Positions 16,894 through 26,356 are shown, counted from the stretch's first letter. The stretch is DNA of 64,000 nt from Caulobacter sp. (GCF_017744445.1 NZ_JAGIBH010000006.1:1-64000), one strand, 5' to 3'. Notes: generated by a model from the letters alone, not told the origin. Program-made: numbers and translations.

Positions 16894-18393
16894 CTACTTG
16901 TGGCCGCTCAACTCGGCTCCGGCGTCCTTGTCGAAGCGGCGGTTCCAGATCGTGGCCGAGGCGGAGATCGCGGTGACCACCAGGAAGGCGACGGTGAAGT
17001 CCAACAGCTGCGGATTGGCGTGGCCGCCGGCCAGCATGCCGACATGCAGCGCCGCCGCCCCCGCGCAGACGCCCATCGACAGCATCAGCTGCTGGAAGGT
17101 GGCGTAGAAGCTGGTCGCCGCGCTCATCCGCTCGGGCGGGATCTCGTCATAGGCGATGGTGTTGTAGGCGGTGAACTGGAACGACATGCAGAACCCGCTG
17201 GCCATCAGGGTCAGGAAGATCAGCGGGATCGGCCAGCCGGGCCGGAAGAAGCCGCACAGGGCGTAGCCGACGCTGGCGGCCAGTCCGGCGACGATCATGC
17301 TGTCGCGAAAGCCGAAGCGGCGCAGCAGGCGTGGCGCCAGGCTCTTCATGGCTAGCGAGCCGATGGCTCCGGCGATGGTGATCGTGCCGCTGACCGCCGC
17401 GCTCATGCCGAAACCCAGCTGCAGCATCAGCGGGATCAGGAACGGCTGGGCGCCCTGGGTGATGCGGGTCAGAGAGCCACCGATCACCGACAGCCGGAAC
17501 GAGGGGACCTGCATCAGGGTCAGGTCAAGGATCGGCGCGGCGTGTCTGCGGGCGTGGCGGATGTAGAGCGCGCCGGCGACAACGCCGATGGCGATCAGCA
17601 TCAAGGCGTTGGTCAGCTCGCCGCTGCGGCTGGTCATCTCGAAGCCGAACAGCAGGCAGCCCAGTGACATGCCCGACAGCAGGAAGCCCGGAATGTCGGT
17701 ACGCTTAGGCGTCTCGCCGCGCACCTCGTCGATAAACAGGGTGACCAAAACGAGGCCCAGCAGACCGATCGGGATGTTCAGGTAAAAGATCCAGCGCCAG
17801 TCCAGATAGGTGACGATGAAGCCACCGATCGGCGGGCCGATGATTGGGCCGATCAGGGCCGGCATGATCAGCCACGAGGTCGCCGAGACCATGTCCTGCT
17901 TGGCCACCGAGCGCAGCAAAACCAGGCGCCCGATCGGGATCATCATCGCTCCGCCCATGCCTTGCAGGAAGCGGGCGAGGATCAGGAACGGCAGGTTGGT
18001 CGCCTGGCCGCACAGGGTCGAGCCGGCCACGAAGATGATGATGGCCAGGCGAAAGACGGTCTTGGCCCCGAAGCGGTCGGCCAGGCGTCCGCTGGCGGGG
18101 ATGAACACGGCCAGGGCCAGCAGATAGGCGGTCAGGGCCGAGCTGAGGTTGGTGGCTGGGACGCCGAAGTCGCGGGCCATGGTCGGCAGGGCGGTCGCCA
18201 GCACGGTGGCGTCCATCTGCTCCATGAAGAGGGCGCAGGCGATGATCATCGCCACGATGCGGTAGTCGCGGGCCTTGGGGGCTTCGGCAGTCGCGGTCTC
18301 GGGCGAGACGGTCACGCCGTCGGCGGCGGGGACGATGCCGTCGCGGATCTCGGAATTGATCGACGCCAGACCGCGCCGACGAAACTTCACCAT
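16894..18393 (-). CDS. MFS exporter of the DHA2 (EmrB/QacA) type
   Basis: About 499 residues with some 14 hydrophobic helices, as in the DHA2 drug:proton antiporters. Motifs are the helix-1 segment MEQMDATVLATALPTMARDF, the A-like loop GRLADRFGAKTVFRLAI and the antiporter motif C region MPALIGPIIGPPIGG. A roughly 50-residue cytosolic N-terminus precedes helix 1. The ATG at 18393 lacks a strong ribosome binding site and a nearby start is possible. It lies 70 bases downstream of a siderophore-uptake operon on the same strand, so secretion of a siderophore or toxic compound is possible, not shown. Confidence 0.9.
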   Translation of the reverse strand: MVKFRRRGLASINSEIRDGIVPAADGVTVSPETATAEAPKARDYRIVAMIIACALFMEQMDATVLATALPTMARDFGVPATNLSSALTAYLLALAVFIPASGRLADRFGAKTVFRLAIIIFVAGSTLCGQATNLPFLILARFLQGMGGAMMIPIGRLVLLRSVAKQDMVSATSWLIMPALIGPIIGPPIGGFIVTYLDWRWIFYLNIPIGLLGLVLVTLFIDEVRGETPKRTDIPGFLLSGMSLGCLLFGFEMTSRSGELTNALMLIAIGVVAGALYIRHARRHAAPILDLTLMQVPSFRLSVIGGSLTRITQGAQPFLIPLMLQLGFGMSAAVSGTITIAGAIGSLAMKSLAPRLLRRFGFRDSMIVAGLAASVGYALCGFFRPGWPIPLIFLTLMASGFCMSFQFTAYNTIAYDEIPPERMSAATSFYATFQQLMLSMGVCAGAAALHVGMLAGGHANPQLLDFTVAFLVVTAISASATIWNRRFDKDAGAELSGHK

Positions 18394-18463
18394 AGGAACT
18401 CGACGAGCTGCGACGTTCCTCCCTGGCGGTGAGATAGGCCCTCCGCGCACGGAGGGCCACCCA

Positions 18464-19969
18464 CTAAACGGCCGATCTGGGTTTCAGCGTCGTGGCCGCC
18501 AGCAGCGCGGCCGTGGCTAGCAGACTGGCGTCGATGATCCAGCCCACCGGGTCGGCCATGCTGCCGAAATGGAAGCCGGCATGGGCCAGGGCGACCAGGG
18601 TCAGCAGGCCGGCGGCGATGCGGCGCAGGGCGATCGAGATGCCGGCCGGCGTCCCGACGATGGCCGAGGCGCAGGCCGCCAGGGTCGCCAGGCCCCAGAC
18701 CGCGACGGGCGGCGTCGGCGGCGACAGCACCGCGACCAGGGCCGAGAAGGCGTAGGCCACGGGCTGGCTCCAGACGAAGGCGATCCAGATCCGCTCCCAG
18801 CGCGGCGCCGGACGACCCTTGTCGCGGCGGCGTGCCAGCCAGATGGCGACGCCGCTGGAGGTCACCGCCGTCAGGCCCAGGCCCAGCAGCAGATAGGCGA
18901 CCTTCACCGGCCAGCCGCCGAACCAGCCGAAGTGCAGCGGGGTCATGGTCGACAGCACACGCATGCCGACCGAGCCGCTCTCGTAGCCGACCTCGCCCAG
19001 GATCTTGCCGGCCCCGTCGACGACCACGGTCTCGCCGCGCGACAGGCGGCCGTCGTGCACGACATTGACGCTGGCGTGCTGGCCCATCTCGGTCGGGTGC
19101 TCGATGTAGAGATAGTTCACGCGGCCTTCGGGGTAGCGGGCCTTCAGCGTCGTCAGGGCGGCCTCGACATTGAACGGCTGGGCCGCCGGGCGCGGGTCGT
19201 CCTTGACCTGGGGACCCGTGAACAGGGCGTAGGCTTTGCTGGTGTCGCCCTTGAAGGTGGCCAGGGCCAGCACGCCGACGATGATCACGGTCAGCCCTAG
19301 GAAGGCGCCGGTCAGCGAGACCACCAGGTGGAACGGCAGGCCCCACACCGAGATGCGGTTGTGCAGGTCGGCTTCCTGCAGGCGCTTGGAGCCGCCCCAG
19401 CGAAACGCGAAGGCGTCCTTGAACACGCGCGGATGCGACAGCACGCCCGAGACCAGCGAGGACAGCAAAGCGACGCCCGTCAGGCCGACGATGAAGCCAC
19501 CCCAGGCGCGCGGCAGGTGCAGCACGGTGTGCAGCTCGGCCTGGAACGTCATCCAGGGCGTCTGCTGCTCGGCCACGACCTTGCCGGACGCGTCGGCGAA
19601 CCAGGTGTGCTCGCCGCCCTTGGCGTCGTCGCCGTGGACCGACAGGCGCGGATAGGCCGGCTCGGGCAGGCGGACGAACAGGTCGTGGGCCTTGGGGTTC
19701 TTGGCCAGCACCTCACGGAAGGCCGCGTCGGCGGCCTGGGGCGTGACGTCGTGCAGGACGGGCCCGGCGGGCTGTTCCCAGCGGCCGAACTCCTGCGTGA
19801 AGACGGCGATCGAGCCCGAAAAGCAGACCAAATAGATCAGCGCCGCGAAGGCCAGGCCCAGGGCCGAGTGGCCGGCCAGCATGGCGCGGACGAACTCGGC
19901 GGGCACCTTGGGCCAGATCGGCTTGCCGGCGACCTTCGTCTTGGCCGGAGCGGCGGTTGTACCGTCCAT
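18464..19969 (-). CDS. PepSY-associated transmembrane protein (second iron-uptake group)
   Basis: A 501-residue inner-membrane protein with a long cytosolic lead and a first helix (ALGLAFAALIYLVCFSGSIA), a periplasmic PepSY region (LHTVLHLPRAWGGFIVGLTG), the conserved LHNRISVWGLPFHLVVSLTG and several C-terminal helices. Its ATG shares one base with the stop codon of the preceding gene (TGATG), indicating coupled translation. It is the third gene of a receptor / membrane protein / PepSY unit. Members of this family are proposed to reduce or process ferric siderophores at the inner membrane. Confidence 0.9.
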   Translation of the reverse strand: MDGTTAAPAKTKVAGKPIWPKVPAEFVRAMLAGHSALGLAFAALIYLVCFSGSIAVFTQEFGRWEQPAGPVLHDVTPQAADAAFREVLAKNPKAHDLFVRLPEPAYPRLSVHGDDAKGGEHTWFADASGKVVAEQQTPWMTFQAELHTVLHLPRAWGGFIVGLTGVALLSSLVSGVLSHPRVFKDAFAFRWGGSKRLQEADLHNRISVWGLPFHLVVSLTGAFLGLTVIIVGVLALATFKGDTSKAYALFTGPQVKDDPRPAAQPFNVEAALTTLKARYPEGRVNYLYIEHPTEMGQHASVNVVHDGRLSRGETVVVDGAGKILGEVGYESGSVGMRVLSTMTPLHFGWFGGWPVKVAYLLLGLGLTAVTSSGVAIWLARRRDKGRPAPRWERIWIAFVWSQPVAYAFSALVAVLSPPTPPVAVWGLATLAACASAIVGTPAGISIALRRIAAGLLTLVALAHAGFHFGSMADPVGWIIDASLLATAALLAATTLKPRSAV

Positions 19970-20532
19970 CACAGCGCTCCCTTCAGGAAGGCCGCGCCCA
20001 AGGTGACGACCGAGACGCCGGCCAGCACGGCGAAGGCGCGCAGGATCTTGTCGTCCGACAGGGTCCAGGCCATGCCGCCGGCCCACAGGAACGGAACCAT
20101 CAGCCCGCCAATGACCATGCGGCTCTGGATCTGGCCCGGCGCGCAGATGGCCACGGCCAGGCCGCAGCCCAGGGCCGCGACGCCCGCCAGCGGACCGGCG
20201 AGAAAGCCGCGCAGCCAGCCGCGCCAGACGACGCGGCGACGGTCCGAGGGTTCGGGCGCCAGCTCGCGCAGAGCCTTCTTCTTGGCGTTGCGGCGCTCGA
20301 CGCCGGCGGCGACCAGGATCAGCGCGACGGTCGAGCCGATCGACAGCATGACGAACGGACCTCGCGCGGGCCCCATCAGCGGGACCGAGGCGGCGATGGC
20401 GACGGCCAGCAGGCCCCAGCCGCCGAGGATGAAACGAGGCCGGTTCGGGCCGGGCTCGTCCCAGGCCTTCTTCAGCAGAAACGCCCCCGCCAACGGCAGG
20501 GGCGCGAGGGCCAGGCTCCAGAGCGGGCTCAC
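19969..20532 (-). CDS. Inner-membrane protein of unknown function (187 aa)
   Basis: Four to five hydrophobic segments are visible (SLALAPLPLAGAFLL, FILGGWGLLAVAIAASVPL, FVMLSIGSTVALILVAAGV, AVLAGVSVVTLGAAFL). A basic cytosolic loop (VERRNAKKKALREL) separates two halves. The GTG start overlaps the stop codon of the TonB receptor gene (GTGA), and its own stop overlaps the PepSY start, so all three genes are translationally coupled. Small membrane proteins of this kind are common in siderophore-receptor operons; no activity can be assigned. Confidence 0.8.
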   Translation of the reverse strand: MSPLWSLALAPLPLAGAFLLKKAWDEPGPNRPRFILGGWGLLAVAIAASVPLMGPARGPFVMLSIGSTVALILVAAGVERRNAKKKALRELAPEPSDRRRVVWRGWLRGFLAGPLAGVAALGCGLAVAICAPGQIQSRMVIGGLMVPFLWAGGMAWTLSDDKILRAFAVLAGVSVVTLGAAFLKGAL

Positions 20533-22850
20533 CAGCGGGTCTCCAGGGTCACGCCCAGGATGCGCGGCTCGCTGAGCAGGGCGATGTGGGCGTCGTCGCG
20601 ATTGTACTGGCTGTAGGTGGCGTTCAGCAGGTTCTTGGCGAAGACATAGGCGCCCCAGTGCTCGCGTTCGTAGCCAAGGCGGGCGTTGAACAGCAGGCGG
20701 GCCTTCACCAGCGCCTCCTGGGCCTGGCTGATGTCGGCCTGCGAGAACGAGTCGCTGCGGTAGTTGCCGTCCAGGTGGGCCAGCACGCCGTTGTCCCAGC
20801 GGTAGTCGGCGCCGGCCGCCAGCGTCCAGTGCGGGGCATAGGGGAATTCCGAGCCCGACAGGTTTGTCGTGGCCGTGCCCGCATTGACCGTGAAGTCGTC
20901 GAACTTGGTCTTGGTGTGGCCCGCCGAGGCGTACCAGGACAGCTGCGGCGTGACGCGCTGGTTCACCTCGACCTCGAAGCCGTACAGGTGCGACTTGCCG
21001 GCGTTCTTGACCTCGTAGTCATAGGCGTTGAGGCCCATGTTGACGGTGACCTGCTGGTCCTTCCAGTCGGTGTAGAAGGCGTTGGCGTTGACCGTCAGGG
21101 TCCCGTCCAGCCAGGCGGTGCGCAGCGAGGCCTCGTAGTTCCAGGTGTATTCCGGATCATAGGCCGCCACCGACGAGCGCGCGGCGTTGACCGTCGACCC
21201 GCCCGAGCGATAGCCGCGCTGGGCGACCAGGCTGGTGTTGATGTCCGGCGTCCACTCGTATTTGACGCCGACCTTGGGCAGGAAGGCGTTGAACTTGCGA
21301 GTGCCCGTGGGCGCGGACGAGTTGGCCTGGGCGACCATGCCGGCCACGAAGGCGTTCACCTGGACCACATAGGGCGCGTAGGCGCCGAAGGCGGCGGGCG
21401 TCGGATAGGTCCCGGCGAAGCGCGCCGTCTGCACAGTGCTGCTGGTGTTCTCTTCGTGGTCGTAGCGGAAGCCGCCCAGCACCGAGAGCTTGTCGGTCAG
21501 CGCGAAGCTGGCGTCGGCGAAGATGGCGCTGGTGTCGATCACTGAGGGCTGGTCGCCGGTATAGTCGACCGGCACCACCGGCAGAGCGGCGATGTAGAGG
21601 TTGGCGAAGGCATTGGCCTGGGCCGCGGCGCCGGCCTGCTGCGCGGGCGTCGGCGAAGGCGTGCCGGCCAGCAGGGTCGAGGTCAGGACGCTGACCAGGG
21701 TGGCGCGCGGGAACGGCACGTTGGTCAGGCTGACCGAATAGTCCCGGGCGTCGCGCCGGGCTTGATACAGGCCGACCAGGCCCTTCAGCCGCTCGCCCTC
21801 ATAGTTCAGCCGCAGCTCCAGCGAGGTGGTGTCGTTGCGCTGGCTGCGGGTGCCGTACGAGCTGCGGACCGGCAGGTAGTCGAAGTCGACCGTAGCGTCG
21901 CTGGCGACGGCGTTGAACGAGGCGATGGCGTTCAGGGTCAGCTTGTCGGTGAACGCGTAGGACGCGTCCAGCGTCAGGATGTCCGACTTGGTCTTGGTGC
22001 GGCTGGGATCGCCCGAGGTGTCGATGCGGTGGTCGTAGTAGTCGGGGCGATCGGTGCGCGCATAGGTGAACAGATACGCCCCGTCGCGGTCGTTGTGGGC
22101 GTAGGCTAGCATCGCCCGCAGGTTCGGCGCGGCGGTGGGCGTGAACAGCAGCTTGCCGCGGACATACAGGTTGTCGACCGCGTCCATGTCCTGCTTCAGG
22201 GTCGGATTGTAGATGAAGCCGTCGCTCTTCTTCTTCTCGGCGGCCAGGCGGAAGGCCAACTGGTCCTGGACGATCGGACCGCTGAGCGCCAGCGCCACGC
22301 TGCGCTCGTCGCCGCTGGCGTAGCCGACGCGGGCGCGGCCCTGGAAGGTCTGGGTCGGGTTGGCCGAGGTGATGATCACCGCGCCGGCCAGCGAGTTGCG
22401 GCCTTGCAGGGTCGACTGCGGACCGCGCAGCACCTCCACCTGGCCGATGTCCCACAGGTCCAGCGGACCTCCGTAGCTGGCTTCCACCGGCAGGGCCGCG
22501 CCGTCGACATAGATGGTGGCCAGGCCACCAGTCCCGCCGCCCGAGACGTTGCTGTTGGACACGCCCCGGATCGTGAAGCCGGTCTTGCCGTAGGTCTCGC
22601 TCATGTTCGCCGTGCCGGCGACCACGTCGTAGAAGTTCCGGATGTTCTCGCGCTCGATCTTGGCGGCGGTGGTGACGGCCACGCTGGTGACGGTCTGCTG
22701 CAGTCCCCGGTTGGTCTTTTCGCCGGTGACGATGACGGCCTCGACGGCATTGGCCTGATCGTCAACGGGCGGGGCGGTCTCGGCCGCGTGGACCCCTTGC
22801 GCCATAACCAGAACGCCCAGCGCGCTCGCCGCCAACCACATCCGCTTCAT
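20529..22850 (-). CDS. TonB-dependent receptor, siderophore-type operon (773 aa)
   Basis: The ATG at 22850 opens a standard signal peptide (MKRMWLAASALGVLVMAQGV, then HA-A). The TonB-box-like VEAVIVTGE is followed by a plug with YGKTGFTIRGVSNSNVSGGG and GQVEVLRGPQSTLQGRNSLA, then a 22-strand-type barrel ending RILGVTLETRW, with a C-terminal aromatic residue as the assembly signal. Coupling to a membrane protein and a PepSY protein, and a Fur-like box 53 bases upstream, make a ferric siderophore the likely ligand. This is inference from the operon, not from a recognised binding site. Confidence 0.93.
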   Translation of the reverse strand: MKRMWLAASALGVLVMAQGVHAAETAPPVDDQANAVEAVIVTGEKTNRGLQQTVTSVAVTTAAKIERENIRNFYDVVAGTANMSETYGKTGFTIRGVSNSNVSGGGTGGLATIYVDGAALPVEASYGGPLDLWDIGQVEVLRGPQSTLQGRNSLAGAVIITSANPTQTFQGRARVGYASGDERSVALALSGPIVQDQLAFRLAAEKKKSDGFIYNPTLKQDMDAVDNLYVRGKLLFTPTAAPNLRAMLAYAHNDRDGAYLFTYARTDRPDYYDHRIDTSGDPSRTKTKSDILTLDASYAFTDKLTLNAIASFNAVASDATVDFDYLPVRSSYGTRSQRNDTTSLELRLNYEGERLKGLVGLYQARRDARDYSVSLTNVPFPRATLVSVLTSTLLAGTPSPTPAQQAGAAAQANAFANLYIAALPVVPVDYTGDQPSVIDTSAIFADASFALTDKLSVLGGFRYDHEENTSSTVQTARFAGTYPTPAAFGAYAPYVVQVNAFVAGMVAQANSSAPTGTRKFNAFLPKVGVKYEWTPDINTSLVAQRGYRSGGSTVNAARSSVAAYDPEYTWNYEASLRTAWLDGTLTVNANAFYTDWKDQQVTVNMGLNAYDYEVKNAGKSHLYGFEVEVNQRVTPQLSWYASAGHTKTKFDDFTVNAGTATTNLSGSEFPYAPHWTLAAGADYRWDNGVLAHLDGNYRSDSFSQADISQAQEALVKARLLFNARLGYEREHWGAYVFAKNLLNATYSQYNRDDAHIALLSEPRILGVTLETRW

Positions 22851-22902
22851 CGATAACCCCCGCCACAAAACTGATGGGAGGGCGCTTACGTGCTCATGAT
22901 TA

Positions 22903-22917
22903 TGCGAGTCAATCTCA
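22903..22917. promoter_or_regulatory. Fur-like box upstream of the siderophore-receptor operon
   Basis: TGCGAGTCAATCTCA (reverse complement TGAGATTGACTCGCA) fits the 7-1-7 Fur pattern well and lies in an AT-rich patch 53 bases upstream of the receptor start. Repression by iron-loaded Fur is the expected reading. Confidence 0.6.
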
Positions 22918-22976
22918 ATTACGAAAATGACCTGACGTAAGCGCGCCAGAACCGGCGGGCGAGCGCGGCGGCGCTC

Positions 22977-24440
22977 TTAGGTCGCGCGGCGCAGGAAGCG
23001 GCCGGCGCGCTGCGGCGTCGGCCCGCCGTCCGACCAGGCCAGTACGCCATTGACGAAGACATGGGCGATGCCGCGCGCCGCCTGGGTCGGGGCCTCATAG
23101 GTGGCCAGGTCCAGGATGGTCGCCGCGTCGAACACGGTGATGTCGGCCTTCATGCCCACGGCGATGCGGCCGCGGTCCTTGAGGCGGAAGGTCTCGGCGG
23201 CCAGGCCGGTCATCTTGTGCACGGCGGCCTCCAGGCTCATCAGGCCCAGGTCGCGGGCATAGTGGCCCAGCACGCGCGGGAAGGCCCCCCACAGGCGCGG
23301 GTGGGGCAGGGTGTCGTGCGGCAGGCCATCCGAGCCGACCATGCAGCAGGCGTGGCTGAGGATGGCCTGCATGTCGCGCTCGGCCATCTGGAAGTAGCTG
23401 GCGCCGCCGGGCTGCAGCCGCTCGGCCGCCTCGGGCTGGCTCAGGCCCCATTCCTCGGCGATCGACTTGAGGGTGCGGCCGCCCATATCGGGATGCGGCT
23501 CGGACCAGTTGATCAGGATCTCGACCTCGCCGTCGGCCAAGTCGGGGCGGATGATCGTCGAGCCGGCCGTGTAGGGGTAGCAATCCAGATAGACCGGCTG
23601 CTTCTGGCGGGTCTGGTCGATCAGGCCCAGGGTCTCGGCCGCGCGGCCCCAGTTGCGCACGCCGGCGCACTTGTGGTGCGACAGGATCAGCGGGGCGGGG
23701 CCACGCTCTGTTCCCCCTTGGGCGACCTCGAAGGCCTCCTTCAGCGCTTCGATGATGCCCTCACGCTCGTCGCGGATGTGGGCGGTGTAGACACCGTCGG
23801 CCTTGGCGACCGTGTGGGCCAGGCCTTGCAGTTCCGCGACATCGGCCGCCTGGGCCGGGGCGTAGAAGACGCCGGAGCTGAGGCCCAGGGCGCCTTCGTC
23901 CAGGGCGTCCTGCAGCAGGGCGTCCATGTGCGCGCGCTGATCGGCGTCGGCGGGGCGCTCCAGGTCGTCCATCGCCACGACCCGCAGGGCCGAATGGCCG
24001 ACCAGGGCGGCGACATTGACGCGCGGCACGGCCGCTTCCACCGCCCGGCGGTAGTCGGCGAAGGTGTCGTATGCGAAGTCCTCGCGCGCGCCCAAGAGGT
24101 TGAAGGGCTCGGCGACGGCATCGTCGAAGCGCAGCAGCGGCGCCGAGATCCCGCAGTTGCCGGCCACCACCGTGGTGACGCCCTGGCTGATCTTGGGCGT
24201 CATGTCTGGCTGAGTGATGCAGATCAGGTCGTCGTGCGTATGCACGTCGATGAAGCCGGGGGCGACGACCAGGCCGGTGACGTCGACGATCTCGCGCGCC
24301 TCAATCGCCAGGTCCGGGCCGATGGCGACGATGACGTCGTCCTTGATCGCCACGTCGGCCGCGAAGGCCTCGCCGCCGCCGCCGTCGATGACCAGGCCGT
24401 TCTTGAGGAGGATGTCGGCGGTGATGCTGTCTGTGACCAT
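22977..24440 (-). CDS. N-acyl-D-amino-acid deacylase (D-aminoacylase, amidohydrolase fold)
   Basis: The 487 residues show an N-terminal beta-sandwich with LLKNGLVIDGGGGEAFAADV, then the metal-site strand APGFIDVHTHDDL. Further metal and active-site segments are VVAGNCGIS and LILSHHKCAG, plus MVGSDGLPHD near residue 365. The C-terminal GRIAVGMKADITVFDA closes the sandwich. These enzymes release D-amino acids from N-acyl derivatives. The gene follows a DSD1-like PLP enzyme by 8 bases. The ATG at 24440 is used; a TTG overlapping the previous stop would add four residues. The exact substrate (N-acyl-D-Glu, -D-Asp or other) is not readable. Confidence 0.9.
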   Translation of the reverse strand: MVTDSITADILLKNGLVIDGGGGEAFAADVAIKDDVIVAIGPDLAIEAREIVDVTGLVVAPGFIDVHTHDDLICITQPDMTPKISQGVTTVVAGNCGISAPLLRFDDAVAEPFNLLGAREDFAYDTFADYRRAVEAAVPRVNVAALVGHSALRVVAMDDLERPADADQRAHMDALLQDALDEGALGLSSGVFYAPAQAADVAELQGLAHTVAKADGVYTAHIRDEREGIIEALKEAFEVAQGGTERGPAPLILSHHKCAGVRNWGRAAETLGLIDQTRQKQPVYLDCYPYTAGSTIIRPDLADGEVEILINWSEPHPDMGGRTLKSIAEEWGLSQPEAAERLQPGGASYFQMAERDMQAILSHACCMVGSDGLPHDTLPHPRLWGAFPRVLGHYARDLGLMSLEAAVHKMTGLAAETFRLKDRGRIAVGMKADITVFDAATILDLATYEAPTQAARGIAHVFVNGVLAWSDGGPTPQRAGRFLRRAT

Positions 24441-24448
24441 GATACGCG

Positions 24449-25732
24449 TCAAAAGAACGTCTTGAGGCCGCCCAGGACGGCGTAGTCGTCATCGACCTCC
24501 AGCAGCAGCGACCACTTGTCGAAGGTCGTGCACGGGTGGGAGATCTCGAAGCCCAACAGGTCGCCGACCTTGAGGTCCGCGTCGGGCGGGACGGACAGGA
24601 AGCCGTGCTGGTCGGCCAGCTTCTCGACGGTGACGTCGGGGGCGGGCTGGGGCGCGGCGTGCAGGCCCTCGCGGAACCACTTGCGGGCCATGGGCAGGTG
24701 GATGTCGAACGACACGTCGCGCTTGCCCATCATGACCATGGCCAGGTTCGGCTGCGGGCGCGAGATGACCCGGGTCCAGACCTCTAGCGCGGGCTTCAGG
24801 CGCGGCGGTTCGCCGATCACGCTGCGATCGTCCATGCGGGCCAGAAGCTCGCGATAGAAGCCGCTGTCGTGGGTGACGTAGCAGCCGCTGCGCAGCACGG
24901 GCACGGCGCCGGGCGTATCGCCAGCCAAGGCGCGGGCGACGAGGTCGTAATAGGCCGAGCCGCCGGCGGTCAGGATGACCTCGTCCGGATCGGCGAAGAG
25001 AGCCTCGGCGCGCAGTTGGTCGTAGAAGCCCTGTAGCCCGCCCAGATAGGCGTCGACGTCGGTCGCGTCCTGCTTGGCATGGTCGGTGAAGATCAGGCCT
25101 TCATAACCCTCGACGCCGTGCAGTTCGACGCGCGGCAGGTCGCGGACCAGGCGGGCCAGGGCCAGACCCTCGTCCAGGGTGCGCACGCCGCAGCGGCCGT
25201 CGGCCATGCCCAGCTCGATCAGCAGGCGCGCGGGCGGGGCGTCCGGGAAGCGGGCGAAGACGTCCGAGATGGCGCGGGCGCCGCCCTCGCTATCGATCAG
25301 GACGTAGCAGGGGCGGTCGGGCGCGGCGGCGGTCAGGCGCGCCAGGCCCTCGATCTCGGCCCGGCCCACCAGCTGGTTGGCCAGGATGATGCGTGGCGCG
25401 CCCAGGTCGTGACACAGCTTCAGCTGGGTTATGGTCGCCACCGTCAGCCCCCAGGCGCCGCCGTCCAACTGGCGCCGCAGAAGCTGCGGGCACATGGTGG
25501 TCTTGGCGTGGGGGGCGAGCTTGGCGCCGGCCTTGTCGACATAGGCCTGCATGACGGCGAGGTTGTTCTCCAGCGCCGAGCGCTTGAGCACCGCCGCCGG
25601 GACCGGCACGTCGCCGGCCAGCAGGTTGAGGCCGGCGTGGGCCAGGTCGCCGACCGTCCGGATCGAACCATCCAGCGAAATGGCCTTGGTTCCCGGCGCG
25701 AGTTCCAGCTTGTCGATGTCCCCCAGCACCAC
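24449..25732 (-). CDS. PLP-dependent D-amino-acid deaminase/aldolase (DSD1/D-threonine aldolase fold)
   Basis: The 427 residues form an alanine-racemase-type N-terminal barrel with the PLP lysine in HAKTTMCPQLLRRQL (near residue 77), followed by GAWGLTVATITQLK and ILANQLVGRAEI. The C-terminal beta domain carries a putative metal site in EISHPCTTFDKW, as in metal-dependent D-serine dehydratases and D-threonine aldolases. D-glucosaminate dehydratase belongs to the same superfamily. The start is GTG at 25732 behind AGAGGGCGGAC. It lies between RidA and D-aminoacylase genes; RidA deaminates the enamine/imine intermediates released by such dehydratases, which supports an ammonia-releasing reaction. 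Confidence 0.87.
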   Translation of the reverse strand: MVLGDIDKLELAPGTKAISLDGSIRTVGDLAHAGLNLLAGDVPVPAAVLKRSALENNLAVMQAYVDKAGAKLAPHAKTTMCPQLLRRQLDGGAWGLTVATITQLKLCHDLGAPRIILANQLVGRAEIEGLARLTAAAPDRPCYVLIDSEGGARAISDVFARFPDAPPARLLIELGMADGRCGVRTLDEGLALARLVRDLPRVELHGVEGYEGLIFTDHAKQDATDVDAYLGGLQGFYDQLRAEALFADPDEVILTAGGSAYYDLVARALAGDTPGAVPVLRSGCYVTHDSGFYRELLARMDDRSVIGEPPRLKPALEVWTRVISRPQPNLAMVMMGKRDVSFDIHLPMARKWFREGLHAAPQPAPDVTVEKLADQHGFLSVPPDADLKVGDLLGFEISHPCTTFDKWSLLLEVDDDYAVLGGLKTFF

Positions 25733-25741
25733 GTCCGCCCT

Positions 25742-26131
25742 CTAGGCTTGCGGCTTCAGGGCGACGACTTCGATCTCGACCTTGGCGTCGATCATCAGCG
25801 GCGACTGCACGCAGGCGCGGGCCGGGAAACCCTCTGCGAAATAGCTGGCGTAGACGCGGTTGAAGGCGTGGAAGTCACGGGCGTCGTCCAGCCAGATGTT
25901 GGCCTTCACCACGTCCTTCAGGGTGCAGCCGGCCTTTTCCAGGATGGCGATGACATTCTGGATGGTCTTGTGGGTCTGCGGGACGATGCCGCCTTCGACC
26001 ACGACGCCGTTCTCGTCCATGGCCACCTGGCCCGACACGAACACGAACCCGTTGGCGATCGTCGCCTGGCAGAAGGGCAGGGTCTGGCCGCCAGTTCCGG
26101 TGGCCGTGGCCCCGATGCGTTCGATCGACAA
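25742..26131 (-). CDS. ridA: RidA-family enamine/imine deaminase
   Basis: The TTG at 26131 is the best start, with GGAGG six bases upstream. It yields 129 residues, the usual family length; starting further upstream would add an unrelated tail. Family features are FVFVSGQVAMDENGVVVEGG, then QTHKTIQNVIAILEKAGCTL and FPARACVQ (the arginine that binds the carboxylate), then VEIEVVAL. RidA hydrolyses reactive enamines from PLP dehydratases. It is the first gene of the three-gene unit with the PLP enzyme and deacylase and is divergent from the RpiR regulator. Confidence 0.93.
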   Translation of the reverse strand: MSIERIGATATGTGGQTLPFCQATIANGFVFVSGQVAMDENGVVVEGGIVPQTHKTIQNVIAILEKAGCTLKDVVKANIWLDDARDFHAFNRVYASYFAEGFPARACVQSPLMIDAKVEIEVVALKPQA

Positions 26132-26179
26132 GAGAACCTCCAGAAGCTTGCGAAACACGCGCTGTTGCGATCGCAAGAG

Positions 26180-26225
26180 CCACTATGGATGTAGTGGTGT
26201 CAACGAAAATGTAGTGAAACTTTCA
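26180..26225. promoter_or_regulatory. Candidate RpiR operator region
   Basis: A perfect inverted repeat CCACTA-N6-TAGTGG (26180-26197) overlaps the first of two direct copies of ATGTAGTG (26189 and 26209, 20 bases apart). The second reads TGTAGTGAAACTTTCA, whose left half matches the TGTAGT half-site of HexR/RpiR-type operators. It lies between the divergent ridA and rpiR-type genes. Confidence 0.5.
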
Positions 26226-26356
26226 TTTGATCTATCATTCAGCCGTCAAACACGATTGCCGACCCACATCGGCGCCACTATCTGTTGCGGTGCGACGCGA
26301 AACAGTCCGAAGATGTGGCCTGTGGGGTGCCCGTGGGGTGTAAGGGGAATGACGGG

